A stretch of DNA of 64,000 nucleotides from Coraliomargarita sinensis (lineage in GTDB: Bacteria > Verrucomicrobiota > Verrucomicrobiia > Opitutales > Coraliomargaritaceae), in NCBI RefSeq assembly GCF_003185655.1, contig NZ_QHJQ01000004.1, positions 62,001 to 126,000 on the forward strand, read 5' to 3'. Shown here piece by piece: positions 38,901 through 48,058 of the stretch. How positions within the stretch are numbered: position 1 is the first letter of the stretch; each line of letters opens with the position of its first letter. The position numbers and the translations under genes are program-made. The notes beneath the pieces were generated by a model. That model had not been told where the DNA came from and made no database searches. It saw only the letters and a program-made list of their open reading frames with translations.

Positions 38901-40439
38901 TTACCAGAAGACGACCACAAAAACGACGACACTCAGGATAACCGCCGCACCGAGCAGCTTCACCTTGGGATCGGTTTCCAGATCAAGGTCTTTCCGCTCC
39001 GGTAAAACCTTCGCCTCGGGCATGGGGCTCAGCGTCGTCACCAATGCCATTAACGCACAGACGGCGACAAAGGCGATCAGGACCTGCAGCAGGAAATGAA
39101 TGTCGGTCGCGAAAGCTTGGAGAATGCCATAGAGCATGGGGCCGGCTACGAGCGCAAGCACCCCGGCCGCCGGTGGCGCTTTCGGCACCAGCATACCGAA
39201 CAAGAAGGCCGCCACCACGCCGGGCCAAATGTAGCCCTGGAACTGCTGGATAAACTGGAAGACCCCGCCGAATTTCGGATCGGCCAACATTGGTGCGAGC
39301 AGGCAGCCGATAACGACAAAAACAATGACCATGATACGGCCGAGCCAGACCATTTGTGACTGCCTGGCATCTTTGCGAATTAAACGCTGCACCACATCCA
39401 GCGTAAAGATCGTGGAGGCAGAGTTGAGCATCGAAGCGAGCGAGCTTGTAATCGCCCCGGCCAGAGCTGCCAGCAGGAAACCACGCATACCCGAAGGTAA
39501 AAGATTTGCGATCAATGTGGGATAAGCTTTGTCCGGCGTCTCGGCCAATTCACCGGGAAATAACTGGAAGGCCATGATACCCGGCATGACGATCGCAAAG
39601 GGCACCAGCAACCAGAGGCCGCCGGCAAAAATCATCCCCAATTGACCGTCTTTCAAAGTCCTGGCCGCGAGGTTCCGCTGCACGATGAATTGATTGAGAC
39701 CACAGTAATAAATCAGGACAATCCACATACCGCCGAGTACCCCCGTCCAGGGAAGATTCTCATCACTCGCCGGTAAAACCATGTGCAGCTTATCTTCGTT
39801 TGCCGCAGAGAACTCGCCCCAGCCACCACAGGCATCCAGACCAAGGGCAAAAACCAGTAGCCCCCCGACAAGCAGGGCAAGGCCCTGAATTAAGTCGGCA
39901 TAGGCCACCGCCTTCAAACCACCGATCGCGGTGTAAAAGGCTGCCGCGCCGCCGATCACCCATACCGCTAAACTTAAATCCAGGTCGAAGATGGTATGCA
40001 GGGTAAGTCCACCGGAGAAAAGCACCGCTGTCAGTAGCACCACCACGTAAATCGCCACCGTCAGAATCGCAAAAATCGACCGTGCGTAGACATTGTAGCG
40101 GTATTCCAGATATTCCGGCATGGTGTAAATCCCGGCTTTCAGGAATCGCGGTAGCAGCGTGAAGGCGATCAGGACGATCCCCACCGAGCCGATCAACTGC
40201 CACCAACTGACGGCGAGACCGACCGCACCAGCCCCCTGCCCCGCCATGCCGACGAACTGCTCGGTCGAGATGTTGGCCGCCACGATGGAAATACCGATCA
40301 GCCACCAGGGAAGGCCCCGCCCGGCGAGGAAGTAATCTTCTTCGGCTTCGGCTCCACCGCGGCTTTTAAACAAACTGAAGCCAATGACGGCGGCAAAGAA
40401 AGCGAGGAACAGAATCCAATCAAAGGGGGAAAGTACCAT
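38901..40439 (-). CDS. Sodium:solute symporter (SSS family), probable sugar transporter
   Basis: A 512-residue inner-membrane Na+-driven transporter with about 13-14 hydrophobic segments. Family motifs include EDYFLAGRGLPWWLIGISI, ANISTEQFVGMAG (the TM1 sodium-site region), GLKAVAYADLIQG and AALAGAITSSLASMLNSAST. The start is set at ATG 40439 (MVLSPFDWILF); the longer frame overlaps the regulatory gap. It is the first gene of the run that includes the DUF5107 protein and the GH42 enzyme, and diverges from an AraC regulator, so uptake of a galactoside-derived sugar is likely. Confidence 0.9.
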   Translation of the reverse strand: MVLSPFDWILFLAFFAAVIGFSLFKSRGGAEAEEDYFLAGRGLPWWLIGISIVAANISTEQFVGMAGQGAGAVGLAVSWWQLIGSVGIVLIAFTLLPRFLKAGIYTMPEYLEYRYNVYARSIFAILTVAIYVVVLLTAVLFSGGLTLHTIFDLDLSLAVWVIGGAAAFYTAIGGLKAVAYADLIQGLALLVGGLLVFALGLDACGGWGEFSAANEDKLHMVLPASDENLPWTGVLGGMWIVLIYYCGLNQFIVQRNLAARTLKDGQLGMIFAGGLWLLVPFAIVMPGIMAFQLFPGELAETPDKAYPTLIANLLPSGMRGFLLAALAGAITSSLASMLNSASTIFTLDVVQRLIRKDARQSQMVWLGRIMVIVFVVIGCLLAPMLADPKFGGVFQFIQQFQGYIWPGVVAAFLFGMLVPKAPPAAGVLALVAGPMLYGILQAFATDIHFLLQVLIAFVAVCALMALVTTLSPMPEAKVLPERKDLDLETDPKVKLLGAAVILSVVVFVVVFW

Positions 40440-40523
40440 GATCAAAGAGGTATGTTGGGATGAAAGGACATGCATCATAGCATTTGACGCAGTTCGATGG
40501 GAATAGCTATATTTCCGGCACGC

Positions 40524-41405
40524 ATGGACAATATTACGGACCATAAAGCGGAAGGTTTTGCCGGCCAGCGCTTATACCGACTCCCTAAAATGGCATTACA
40601 GCGCCTTCGGGAACGCCCCTTTACCAAGGATTTTATAGTCACCGACCTCGGCTACTTCCCGACCGTAGAAAAACACAGCGTGACCCGTCCCGACGGGGTC
40701 AAGCAATGGATCCTGATATTCGTGAACGAAGGCAAAGGCTGGTATGCAAGCGAAGGCAGAACACATGAGCTGGGAGCCAACGAAGTATTGCTTCTTCCGC
40801 CGCGGCGTAGTCATTGCTATGGTGCGGATGCCAAGGCACCTTGGAGTATCTTCTGGTTCCACTTCGAAGGCAGGGGCCCGGAAGAGCTATTGGATTGGAT
40901 CATAGCGAAGCCGGAGCCACAGACCATAGTCTGCCGTTCGCCCGATACACTCCGGCGGCAGTTTCATTCGATTCTTTCGGCGGTCGAGCGAGGCTACCAC
41001 GAGCATACCCTATTGGAACTTTCCCGGGTGCTCATTAACGTCTTAACTTTACTTCACCGAAATCCGATCAGTGAACCCAATGACATGAGGCTCGAACGGA
41101 TCGAAGCCACCATGGACCAGATGCGCCGGGACATTGGCCGGCCCAGAACGCTTCGCGACTATGCCTCGACCTCCGGATTATCGGTCAGTCAATTCAGCCA
41201 CTTGTTTAAACAACATACCGGTATCAGCCCGATGAATTATCAGACCGAAATTCGCATGCAACGTGCCTGTGAATTTCTCGATACCACTTCGTCGAGCATC
41301 AAGGATGTGGCCTGGCGGCTCGGCTACGACGACCCGCTTTATTTCTCCCGCACCTTTAAAAAATGCACCGGATTGTCCCCTTCCCAATATCGCGACCGCA
41401 TTTAG
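40524..41405 (+). CDS. AraC-family transcriptional regulator
   Basis: A 293-residue regulator. The N-terminal cupin sensor (RPDGVKQWILIFVNEGKGW, then LLLPPRRSHCYGA) binds a small ligand. The C-terminal double helix-turn-helix (residues about 190-293) includes LSVSQFSHLFKQHTGISP and DVAWRLGYDDPLYFSRTFKK. An alternative ATG at 40497 would add nine residues. It is divergent from the symporter with 57-84 bases between the starts, so it most likely controls the symporter-DUF5107-beta-galactosidase run in response to a sugar. Confidence 0.93.
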   Translation: MDNITDHKAEGFAGQRLYRLPKMALQRLRERPFTKDFIVTDLGYFPTVEKHSVTRPDGVKQWILIFVNEGKGWYASEGRTHELGANEVLLLPPRRSHCYGADAKAPWSIFWFHFEGRGPEELLDWIIAKPEPQTIVCRSPDTLRRQFHSILSAVERGYHEHTLLELSRVLINVLTLLHRNPISEPNDMRLERIEATMDQMRRDIGRPRTLRDYASTSGLSVSQFSHLFKQHTGISPMNYQTEIRMQRACEFLDTTSSSIKDVAWRLGYDDPLYFSRTFKKCTGLSPSQYRDRI

Positions 41406-41496
41406 AGCAATACGATCACAGGCAAGGGCCTTCGGAGAGGGGCGGTATTGAAGCAAGTCTTGGCAGTCAGGATGCAGCCACAGTTCCCCGCGCGCA
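41406..41496. other. Unassigned spacer between AraC gene and tRNA-Arg repeats
   Basis: These 91 bases hold no recognisable gene, terminator or repeat. Together with the repeats and tRNA they make up the 533-base stretch without a protein gene between 41405 and 41939. Confidence 0.5.
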
Positions 41497-41649
41497 ACAC
41501 CCGGAGGGATTGGTTCGCTGCGCTCAGGGCTGCGCCCCCATCCTGTGGATGGCCCATCTCCGGTCGCCTGCTCCCTCCGTCGAACCGGGGGGTTCAAATC
41601 CCTCGATATTGCACAAAAAAAGCCGCAACTTTTGTCGCGGCTTTTATGG
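41497..41649 (-). repeat. tRNA-Arg distal tandem repeat, unit 2 (far copy)
   Basis: A 153-base unit nearly identical to 41650-41801. Read in the tRNA direction it holds an intrinsic-terminator hairpin, an inverted copy of the tRNA T arm (41588-41604), mini-hairpins (including CCATCC-TGT-GGATGG), and at its end 15 bases identical to the tRNA-Arg 3' end (41497-41511). Confidence 0.88.
41615..41646 (-). terminator. Intrinsic-terminator-like hairpin in repeat unit 2
   Basis: On the minus strand this reads AAAAGCCGCGAC-AAAA-GTTGCGGC followed by seven T residues. It is the same hairpin as in unit 1. Confidence 0.75.
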
Positions 41650-41801
41650 TACACCCGGAGGGATTGGTTCGCTGCGCTCAGGGCTGCGCCCCCATCCTGC
41701 GGATGGCCCATCTCCGGTCGCCTCCTCCCTCCGTCGAACCGGGGGTTCAAATCCCTCGATATTACACAAAAAAGCCGCAACTTTTGTCGCGGCTTTTATG
41801 G
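41650..41801 (-). repeat. tRNA-Arg distal tandem repeat, unit 1 (adjacent to tRNA)
   Basis: A 152-base unit starting right after the tRNA 3' end. In the tRNA direction it has a terminator (41797-41768), an inverted copy of the tRNA T arm GGGGGTTCAAATCCCTC (41741-41757; one mismatch to the tRNA), triloop hairpins CCATCC-TGC-GGATGG (41692-41706) and GGGC-TGC-GCCC (41681-41691), and finally a 16-base exact copy of the tRNA 3' end (41650-41665). Confidence 0.9.
41766..41797 (-). terminator. Intrinsic terminator after tRNA-Arg
   Basis: On the minus strand, a GC-rich stem GCCGCGAC/GTTGCGGC with an AAAA loop and flanking A/T pairs runs into a T6 tract, 5 bases after the tRNA 3' end. Confidence 0.85.
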
Positions 41802-41876
41802 TACACCCGGAGGGATTCGAACCCCCGACCTTCTGGTTCGTAGCCAGACGCTCTAATCCAACTGAGCTACGGGTGC
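41802..41876 (-). tRNA. tRNA-Arg (anticodon ACG)
   Basis: A 75-base cloverleaf on the minus strand. The acceptor stem is GCACCCG with CGGGTGT (terminal G-U) and discriminator A. The D arm is GCTC-AGTTGGATTA-GAGC. The anticodon arm TCTGG-CTACGAA-CCAGA gives ACG, normally edited to ICG to read CGN codons. The T arm is GGGGG-TTCGAAT-CCCTC. CCA is not encoded. Its 3' end is repeated twice downstream. Confidence 0.96.
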
Positions 41877-41938
41877 ATCGGAAATGCGGGATAAAGACAA
41901 AGCCTCGGGCACAGATCAAGCCCTAGTTTAAAAAAAAG

Positions 41939-42304
41939 TTATCCCGAGAAAGGGCGGGCATATACCATGATGGCGGCAATTAGTCCGAGGACCACCAAAA
42001 GCCACCAAATAAGCGGCGCCGAGGCCGGTTTGCGGTTGATCACTGCGATCAGTCCACCGAGGGCAAACCAGATGACTAACTTCACAATAATCCAGGGCGT
42101 GGTAAAACTGTAGCCCATTTTGGAAATCAGGGCAAAGCCGGCGACAAAGATCAGAAGCAACCCGATGCCGCTGGTAATGGAACCGAGCTTTTTGACTCTG
42201 GCATCGTCACTGCCCGCGAGGCTGCGCCCCAAAAGCGCGCCATAGCCGAGAAAGAGCATGACGAGACCGGTGAGATGAAGAATGTGATAAATGTATGGTG
42301 GCAT
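41939..42304 (-). CDS. Small four-helix membrane protein, hypothetical
   Basis: A 121-residue integral membrane protein starting at ATG 42304 (MPPYIYHILHLTG). Four hydrophobic segments are visible at about residues 5-25, 40-62, 68-88 and 97-117, with short charged loops (SDDARVKK, NRKPAS). It follows an MscS gene on the same strand but is separated from it by a strong terminator, so it has its own promoter. I do not assign a function. Confidence 0.7.
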   Translation of the reverse strand: MPPYIYHILHLTGLVMLFLGYGALLGRSLAGSDDARVKKLGSITSGIGLLLIFVAGFALISKMGYSFTTPWIIVKLVIWFALGGLIAVINRKPASAPLIWWLLVVLGLIAAIMVYARPFSG

Positions 42305-42346
42305 GTTGTGGATCTTACAGATTGAGCCCAAAAGGCAAGCGCGCAC

Positions 42347-42378
42347 AAAAAAACCGCCGGTGATATGCCGGCGGTTTT
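42347..42378 (-). terminator. Intrinsic terminator after the second mscS
   Basis: The stem CCGCCGG (42354-42360) with CCGGCGG (42368-42374) and loop TGATATG is extended by A-T pairs. On the minus strand it ends in seven T residues. Confidence 0.9.
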
Positions 42379-42402
42379 GAAAATGACTTTTTCAACAGGC
42401 CT

Positions 42403-43215
42403 TTAGGAAGCGTTTTCCTGAAAGACGTGGAGGTCGCGCTGCGGGAAGGGAATACTGATACCTTCGGCGTCAAAGCGTTCCTTCACTGCTTTTTGGAAGT
42501 CACACTTGAACTGCCAGTTGTCCGAAGACTTGACCCAGGGGCGTACCACGAAGTTGATACTGCTGTCGGCCAGTTCGCTGACGCCAATAAAGGGCGCCGG
42601 TTCTTCGAGGACACGTTCGTCTTTGGAAATCATGTCCTGAAGCACGTCCATCACTTTGGATAGATCGTCAGAGTAGCTCACCCCGATCACCATATCGGCA
42701 CGACGGGTATCGTGAGCGGAAAAATTGGTAATCGCACCGCTCATGACCTGGGAGTTCGGCATGATGATTTTGATATTGTCCGGAGACTTCAGTTCGGTCT
42801 GCAAAATGCCAACCTGCACCACGGTTCCCAACTCGCCCCCGATCTTTACAAAATTACCCGCCACAAATGGCTTGAAGATGATCAGCAATACCCCGGAAGC
42901 GAAGTTCGACAGGGAACCCTGCAAAGCGAGGCCGACAGCCAGGCCGGCGGCACCAAGCACGGCGACAAAGGAAGTTGTCTGCACGCCAAGTTTATCAATT
43001 GCCGCGATCACGACAAAAATAACAAGCGCGCCATAGAGAAGACTTGAGAAAAACCCGACGAGCGTTGCGTCGATTTCTTTCTTCTCCAGGGCGGATTTGA
43101 AGAGTCCGCGCAGTTTTCTCGCCACCCACAAGCCGGCAACGAGAATGATAATGGCAAACAGCACTTTCATGCCGTAGCTGGCGATGGCATCTACGATCTT
43201 ATCAATGTCTTCCAT
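42403..43215 (-). CDS. mscS: Small-conductance mechanosensitive channel, MscS family
   Basis: A 270-residue inner-membrane tension-gated channel of minimal MscS size. There are three helices (residues about 17-35, 58-78 and 84-112). The pore helix reads VLGAAGLAVGLALQGSLSNFASG, close to the E. coli TM3 pattern. The beta domain (FKPFVAGNFVKIGG, IIMPNSQVMSGAITNFS) and the C-terminal domain ending ISIPFPQRDLHVF are complete. It is followed by an intrinsic terminator. It is shorter and more canonical than the copy at 26947. Confidence 0.95.
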   Translation of the reverse strand: MEDIDKIVDAIASYGMKVLFAIIILVAGLWVARKLRGLFKSALEKKEIDATLVGFFSSLLYGALVIFVVIAAIDKLGVQTTSFVAVLGAAGLAVGLALQGSLSNFASGVLLIIFKPFVAGNFVKIGGELGTVVQVGILQTELKSPDNIKIIMPNSQVMSGAITNFSAHDTRRADMVIGVSYSDDLSKVMDVLQDMISKDERVLEEPAPFIGVSELADSSINFVVRPWVKSSDNWQFKCDFQKAVKERFDAEGISIPFPQRDLHVFQENAS

Positions 43216-43276
43216 AGTAATTTTCTGAATCAGGGTTGAGTAGTTAACTCTATCGAGTTGAGAAAAATATTAGCAA

Positions 43277-45031
43277 TTAACAGGCCACATCGGCGTGGAA
43301 ATTGTTCCCTGCCGTGGTCGCTTTGATATACCCTTTGCGAATCGTGAAATCGCCGAATCGCTCCCCTTCGTTACGCTCCTTGGCATAATCGAGCAGGATA
43401 GGTTTGAGCTCGTCGATAATTTCTTCGTGGGTAATCGAATTCCGGTAAAGCTTGTTCAGGCGCTCACCTTCAAATCCCGCTCCGAGATATAGATTGTATT
43501 TACCGGGCACTTTACCGACGAGGCCGATTTCCCCCAGATAAGGACGGCCGCAGCCATTCGGGCAACCGGTGGAACGAATAATGATGTCATCCTGCTGCAA
43601 ACCCGCCTCCTCGAGAATAACCTCGAGATCGCTGACAAGGCTGGGCAGATACCGCTCCGACTCGGCAAGCGCTAGGCCACAGGTCGGCAGTGCCACACAG
43701 GCAATCTGGTTGCGGCGCATCCCACTGGCCTTTTTGTAGGCGTCGAGCTTGTACTTTTCAACCAGGCGATCGATTTGATCGCGGTCTTCCGCGGCTACGT
43801 TGGCGATAATGAGATTTTGATTCGCAGTCAGCCTGAAGTCTCCTTTGTGGACCTTGGAAATTTCCAGCATACCGGTTTTGAGCTGCTTGTCATCCTTGTC
43901 CACGATACGACCACCTTCGATAAAGAGCTGCAGGTTCCACTTGCCGTTGGTGCCTTCGTTCCAACCGTAGCGGTCACCGGTGCTTTCGAATGAATAGTCG
44001 CGCGGGTCCTCGAGTTCGTAGCCCAAGCGTTTTTCCAGTTCCTCGCGGATCCAGTCTTTGCCAAGGCGCTCGACGGTATATTTAAAACGGGCGTTGGCGC
44101 GGTCGACGCGATTGCCATGGTCACGCTGAATGGCCACGATCTTCTCGGCCACACTGACCGCCTGATCGGGTGTGCAAAATGCAATCACATCCGCAAGGCG
44201 TGGAAAAGTCTTCTCATTTCCATGCGTCATCCCCATCCCGCCGCCGACGGTGACGTTGAAGCCGGCAAGCTTTCCGTCTTCGATGATAGCAATAAAGCCC
44301 AGACAATGGGCGAACACATCCACATCGTTGCGCGGCGGAATGGCCACTGCGATCTTGAACTTACGCGGCAAGTAGGTCGGGCCGTAAAGCGGCTCGGTCG
44401 CATCGCCGCCGCAGTCCTTGGAGCGCTCGGCTGCCTGTTCCACGCCGAGTTTAATCGGCTCGCCATCCAGCCACATTTCGGAAAAGGCGGGCGTTTGCGG
44501 CTTCAAATGTGCATCAATTTCAGCAGTCACCTTTTGCACCGCTTCATGCACCTCGGACGCGAATGGATTCGGGTTACACATCACGTTACGGTTCACATCG
44601 CCGCAGGCAGCCAGCGTCGTCATCGCGACATCATTGCAGGACTTGATGACATCCTTCAGATTGCCCTTCAAAATGCCGTGCAGCTGAAAAGCCTGTCGAG
44701 TGGTCAATTTAATGGTGTTGAAGGCGCAAAAGTTGGCCAACTCATCAACCACCTGCCACTGCTCCGGTGTGCAAACGCCGCCAGGCAGGCAAATCCGTGC
44801 CAGAAAAGAATATGCTTTGTCCAACTTGTGTTTACGGCGCTGCGCGCGAACATCGCGGTCATCCTGCTGGTAAAGACCATGGAATTTTGTCAATTGCTGG
44901 TCGTCCGCCGCAATCGATCCCGTGGATACATCAGCCAGGCCTTCAAGAATCGTGCCGCGCAAATACTCGCTACGGGTCTTGATGCCCTCGTTTTTGTGAA
45001 GTTGTGGTGCTGTCTCGCTGTCGGATATCAT
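43277..45031 (-). CDS. cysI: Assimilatory sulfite reductase hemoprotein (beta subunit)
   Basis: Reduces sulfite to sulfide with six electrons at a siroheme-[4Fe-4S] centre. Two nitrite/sulfite reductase repeats are visible. The cluster ligands are Cys445 and Cys451 in CVALPTCGLA, and Cys490 and Cys494 in TGCPNGCGRPYLGE. The substrate Arg/Lys region includes TRQAFQLHGILK. The start is set at ATG 45031 (MISDSETAPQ), giving 584 residues; the longer frame enters the promoter gap. It diverges from the flavoprotein gene at 45236, so both are probably controlled together. Confidence 0.95.
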   Translation of the reverse strand: MISDSETAPQLHKNEGIKTRSEYLRGTILEGLADVSTGSIAADDQQLTKFHGLYQQDDRDVRAQRRKHKLDKAYSFLARICLPGGVCTPEQWQVVDELANFCAFNTIKLTTRQAFQLHGILKGNLKDVIKSCNDVAMTTLAACGDVNRNVMCNPNPFASEVHEAVQKVTAEIDAHLKPQTPAFSEMWLDGEPIKLGVEQAAERSKDCGGDATEPLYGPTYLPRKFKIAVAIPPRNDVDVFAHCLGFIAIIEDGKLAGFNVTVGGGMGMTHGNEKTFPRLADVIAFCTPDQAVSVAEKIVAIQRDHGNRVDRANARFKYTVERLGKDWIREELEKRLGYELEDPRDYSFESTGDRYGWNEGTNGKWNLQLFIEGGRIVDKDDKQLKTGMLEISKVHKGDFRLTANQNLIIANVAAEDRDQIDRLVEKYKLDAYKKASGMRRNQIACVALPTCGLALAESERYLPSLVSDLEVILEEAGLQQDDIIIRSTGCPNGCGRPYLGEIGLVGKVPGKYNLYLGAGFEGERLNKLYRNSITHEEIIDELKPILLDYAKERNEGERFGDFTIRKGYIKATTAGNNFHADVAC

Positions 45032-45235
45032 AGATAAAAATGAACTAGAAAAGCGCTTCCGTGCAAACTGGCAAATCCAGAGCGCACATGAGGTCAAAAA
45101 TTATAATTTAAAGCTTACTTGTATTCTTAGGTTTGTCACTCAAAAACCAAAGAAAAGCCCGAAAAGTCGAGAAATGACTAGCTTTTAAACAGATCCGTGT
45201 TTTCATTCCCTCTTTTTTTAGAGCTTCGAAGCAAT
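45032..45235. promoter_or_regulatory. Divergent cysI/cysJ control region
   Basis: This 204-base, AT-rich gap separates the two divergent sulfite-reductase starts. It contains a perfect palindrome AAATTATAATTT (45098-45109), which could be an operator or simply an AT-rich promoter core. No known riboswitch fold was recognised. Confidence 0.45.
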
Positions 45236-47038
45236 ATGAGTAACAGCGATTCCATTGTTCCCGGCAACAACCCGCTCCGTCCCGAGCAAGCCAATTTATT
45301 GAATCAACTTCTTCCCGGCCTGGCCCCGGAACAAATGATGTGGTTGGAGGGTTTTGTCAGCGGTCTGCGTGCCGGTCAAGGCGGTCCCGCCGCTGCAGCA
45401 GCCCAACAACCGGCAACCAGCCCGGAGCTTACTGTGCTTTACGGCACCGAATCCGGCAACTCCGAGAGTCTCGCCGACCAGACGGTCAAGGCTGCCAAAG
45501 GTTCCGGCTTCAAGGCAAAGGCCGTCAACATGGCCGACCTTAAAGTAGCCAAGCTCAAGGACATTCAAAACCTGTTGGTGATTGTCAGCACCTGGGGTGA
45601 AGGAGATCCGCCGGAAACAGCGGTAGATTTCTACGAGGAATTCATGAGTGACAAGGCACCGAAGCTCGAGAACACACGCTTCTCCGTACTGGGACTCGGT
45701 GATACCAGCTACGAACACTTCTGTAAGATGGGCAAAGACTTCGACAGCCGTTTGGAAGCGCTGGGTGCGAAGCGGATTTATGACCGCAAGGATTGTGACG
45801 TTGATTACGACGACGATTACGAAGCCTGGCATGCCGGAGCCCTCAAAGCCCTTGAAGCTGAGGCTGGAGCCAGTGCGACTGCGACCGCTCCAGCTGCAGC
45901 CACAGCAGCGGCTGCTCCTGTCAAATATTCCCGCAAGAACCCCTTCCCCGCCGAGTTAAAGGAGCGCGTCCTTCTCAACGGCAAAGGCTCGGCCAAGGAA
46001 ACCATCCACTTGGAATTTGACCTCGAAGGATCCGGTTTGACCTACGAAACCGGTGATGCCCTGGCAGTCATTCCTCACAACGCATCTGATGTGGTGGAGG
46101 ATTTACTGAAAGCGTCAAAACTCGACGGTGATACCAAGGTAAGCCTGAAAGACGGTGAGTTCAGCCTGCACGAAGCACTCACGAGCCATCTTGATATCAC
46201 CGCACTTTCCAAGCCGGTCCTGAGCCGCTATAATGAATTCGCCAAAAGCGATGAACTCGATGCCGTCATCAATGACAAAGAGAAGCTCAGCGACTTCATC
46301 TATGGCCGGGACGTGGTCGACCTACTGACCGAATATCCGGCGAAAGAACTCACAGCAGACGCATTGGTCGGCATTATGCGCAAGCTACCACCGCGCCTAT
46401 ACTCGATTGCTTCCAGCCCGAAAGCTCATCCGGATGAAGTGCATCTGACGGTAGGCGTGGTTCGTTACAGTTCGAACAGCCGTCCCCGCAAGGGCGTCTG
46501 CTCCACCTATCTTGCCGAACGTATCGAAGAAGGTCAAAAGGCCGAGGTCTTCGTCTCGCCCAACAAGAACTTCAAACTGCCTGCCGATCCGGACACGCCC
46601 GTCATCATGGTAGGGCCCGGCACGGGCATCGCGCCCTTCCGTGCTTTTATCGAAGAGCGCCAAGCGACCGGAGCCAAAGGGAAAAACTGGCTCTTCTTTG
46701 GCGACCAGCATTACCTGACGGACTTCCTCTACCAGACTGAATGGCAAAGCTACCTGGCGGACGGCATTCTGACAAAACTCGATGTCGCCTTTTCCCGCGA
46801 CCAAAAGCACAAAATATACGTGCAGGACCGGATGCGAGAGAATGCGAAAGAGCTCTACGCCTGGTTGCTGGAAGGGGCCAAGTTCTATGTATGCGGCGAC
46901 GCCAACCGAATGGCCCACGATGTCGACCAAGCCCTTCATGACATCGTCGAACAGGAAGGCGGGTTCTCGAAAGAGGAAGCCGCCGACTACGTCAAACAAC
47001 TGAAGACGGACAAACGCTACCTGCGCGACGTCTATTAG
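45236..47038 (+). CDS. cysJ: Sulfite reductase flavoprotein (alpha subunit)
   Basis: Carries electrons from NADPH through FAD and FMN to CysI. After a 60-residue leader come a flavodoxin domain (residues about 72-215; [13 protein letters not shown] and [10 protein letters not shown]), an Ala-rich linker, the FAD domain (RLYSIASSP, then [11 protein letters not shown]) and the NADPH domain ([16 protein letters not shown]). The C-terminus KRYLRDVY is typical of CysJ. Length is 600 residues from ATG 45236. It is divergent from cysI. Confidence 0.95.
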   Translation: MSNSDSIVPGNNPLRPEQANLLNQLLPGLAPEQMMWLEGFVSGLRAGQGGPAAAAAQQPATSPELTVLYGTESGNSESLADQTVKAAKGSGFKAKAVNMADLKVAKLKDIQNLLVIVSTWGEGDPPETAVDFYEEFMSDKAPKLENTRFSVLGLGDTSYEHFCKMGKDFDSRLEALGAKRIYDRKDCDVDYDDDYEAWHAGALKALEAEAGASATATAPAAATAAAAPVKYSRKNPFPAELKERVLLNGKGSAKETIHLEFDLEGSGLTYETGDALAVIPHNASDVVEDLLKASKLDGDTKVSLKDGEFSLHEALTSHLDITALSKPVLSRYNEFAKSDELDAVINDKEKLSDFIYGRDVVDLLTEYPAKELTADALVGIMRKLPPRLYSIASSPKAHPDEVHLTVGVVRYSSNSRPRKGVCSTYLAERIEEGQKAEVFVSPNKNFKLPADPDTPVIMVGPGTGIAPFRAFIEERQATGAKGKNWLFFGDQHYLTDFLYQTEWQSYLADGILTKLDVAFSRDQKHKIYVQDRMRENAKELYAWLLEGAKFYVCGDANRMAHDVDQALHDIVEQEGGFSKEEAADYVKQLKTDKRYLRDVY

Positions 47039-47136
47039 GGCTGAAGCTTGTAAAGAGCTCAACCCGCCACTGCCTGTTCCCTCCTTCCCGCAAGGAACGA
47101 GAGCTACTTTCACTTTTATTTTTCACCTTTATTCTT

Positions 47137-48018
47137 ATGGACGTCCTTTGCGCAGGCTACGCTTGTGTCGACATCAACTTTAAGGCCAAACATCATCCGG
47201 TGCCCGACGAAAAACTTCGGGCGATCGACATGCACAGTTGTGGCGGCGGGCCGGCAGCCAATGCAGCTGTCGCCATCGCGCGACTGGGCGGTCAGGCAGG
47301 CTTCGCCGGATACTTGGGTAACGATGCCTTCGGTGAAGCGCATTTATCTGAATTAAGAAAGGAAGGAGTCGATTGCTCCGGAATCTCGCGTGGCGAGTCC
47401 CCCACTCCCATCGCCTGTGTCACAATCAAACCGGACGGCCAACGCTCGATCGTTGACTATTTCCCCGCACAATCCACCGCCCCCGAAGATGCGGCCAGCC
47501 TGAAAAAACAGGCTGCCAAGGTGCTTCTGATTGACGGGCACCAACCTCTTCTCTCTGCCAGACTTCTTGATGAAGCCAGAGAGCTGGGCATTCCCAGCTT
47601 GCTCGACGCCGGCTCGGTCCACGATGGCACACTGATGCTCTATAACAAAGTCGACTACCTCATCACCTCGGAAAAGTTCGCACGGGAAATGAGTAAGGAA
47701 GATGACCCACGCCTTGCCCTGGCTGCCCTGGACGGAGCGGCCCCCTTTATTGCCTGCACCTGGGGTGAGGATGGCGTCTATTGGCAGGATGACGATGGCC
47801 AGCACCACATGCCCGCCTTTGACATTGAGGCCGTTGACACCACCGGAGCGGGAGACGCATTCCACGGAGCCTTTGCGCTTGGTTTGGCCGAGGGCCTGGG
47901 GGTTCGAGATAACTTGCGACGTGCCTCGGCGACCGCGGCCCTGACATGTTTAAAAAACGGCGCTCGAAGTGCTTTGCCCAACCGTGATCGGGTCCTGGCA
48001 TTATCACACGCTTACTAA
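47137..48018 (+). CDS. PfkB-family carbohydrate kinase
   Basis: A 293-residue cytosolic sugar kinase of the ribokinase fold. Family motif 1 is [17 protein letters not shown] (residues about 36-52). Motif 2 is [13 protein letters not shown] with the catalytic base Asp240. It is related to ribokinase, fructokinase and 2-keto-3-deoxygluconate kinase; the actual sugar cannot be told. It is 98 bases downstream of cysJ, with no sugar gene adjacent, and convergent with the alkaline phosphatase. Confidence 0.9.
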   Translation: MDVLCAGYACVDINFKAKHHPVPDEKLRAIDMHSCGGGPAANAAVAIARLGGQAGFAGYLGNDAFGEAHLSELRKEGVDCSGISRGESPTPIACVTIKPDGQRSIVDYFPAQSTAPEDAASLKKQAAKVLLIDGHQPLLSARLLDEARELGIPSLLDAGSVHDGTLMLYNKVDYLITSEKFAREMSKEDDPRLALAALDGAAPFIACTWGEDGVYWQDDDGQHHMPAFDIEAVDTTGAGDAFHGAFALGLAEGLGVRDNLRRASATAALTCLKNGARSALPNRDRVLALSHAY

Positions 48019-48058
48019 GGGACACAGGAGAGCCGCCACGCGATTGCAGTCCAGATAT

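Noticed and set aside
41497..41801. CRISPR array
   Set aside because: Two near-identical ~153-base units with no unique spacers and no cas genes; explained as tRNA-associated repeats.
41363..41926. Overlapping open frames of 90-187 codons through the tRNA-Arg repeats
   Set aside because: They read through the tRNA and its repeats in both directions; the peptides (such as GGIRTPDLLV) are the known false translations of tRNA genes.
45032..45235. Riboswitch (for example SAM type) upstream of the sulfite reductase genes
   Set aside because: No conserved riboswitch core or paired helices could be recognised; only an AT-rich palindrome is evident.
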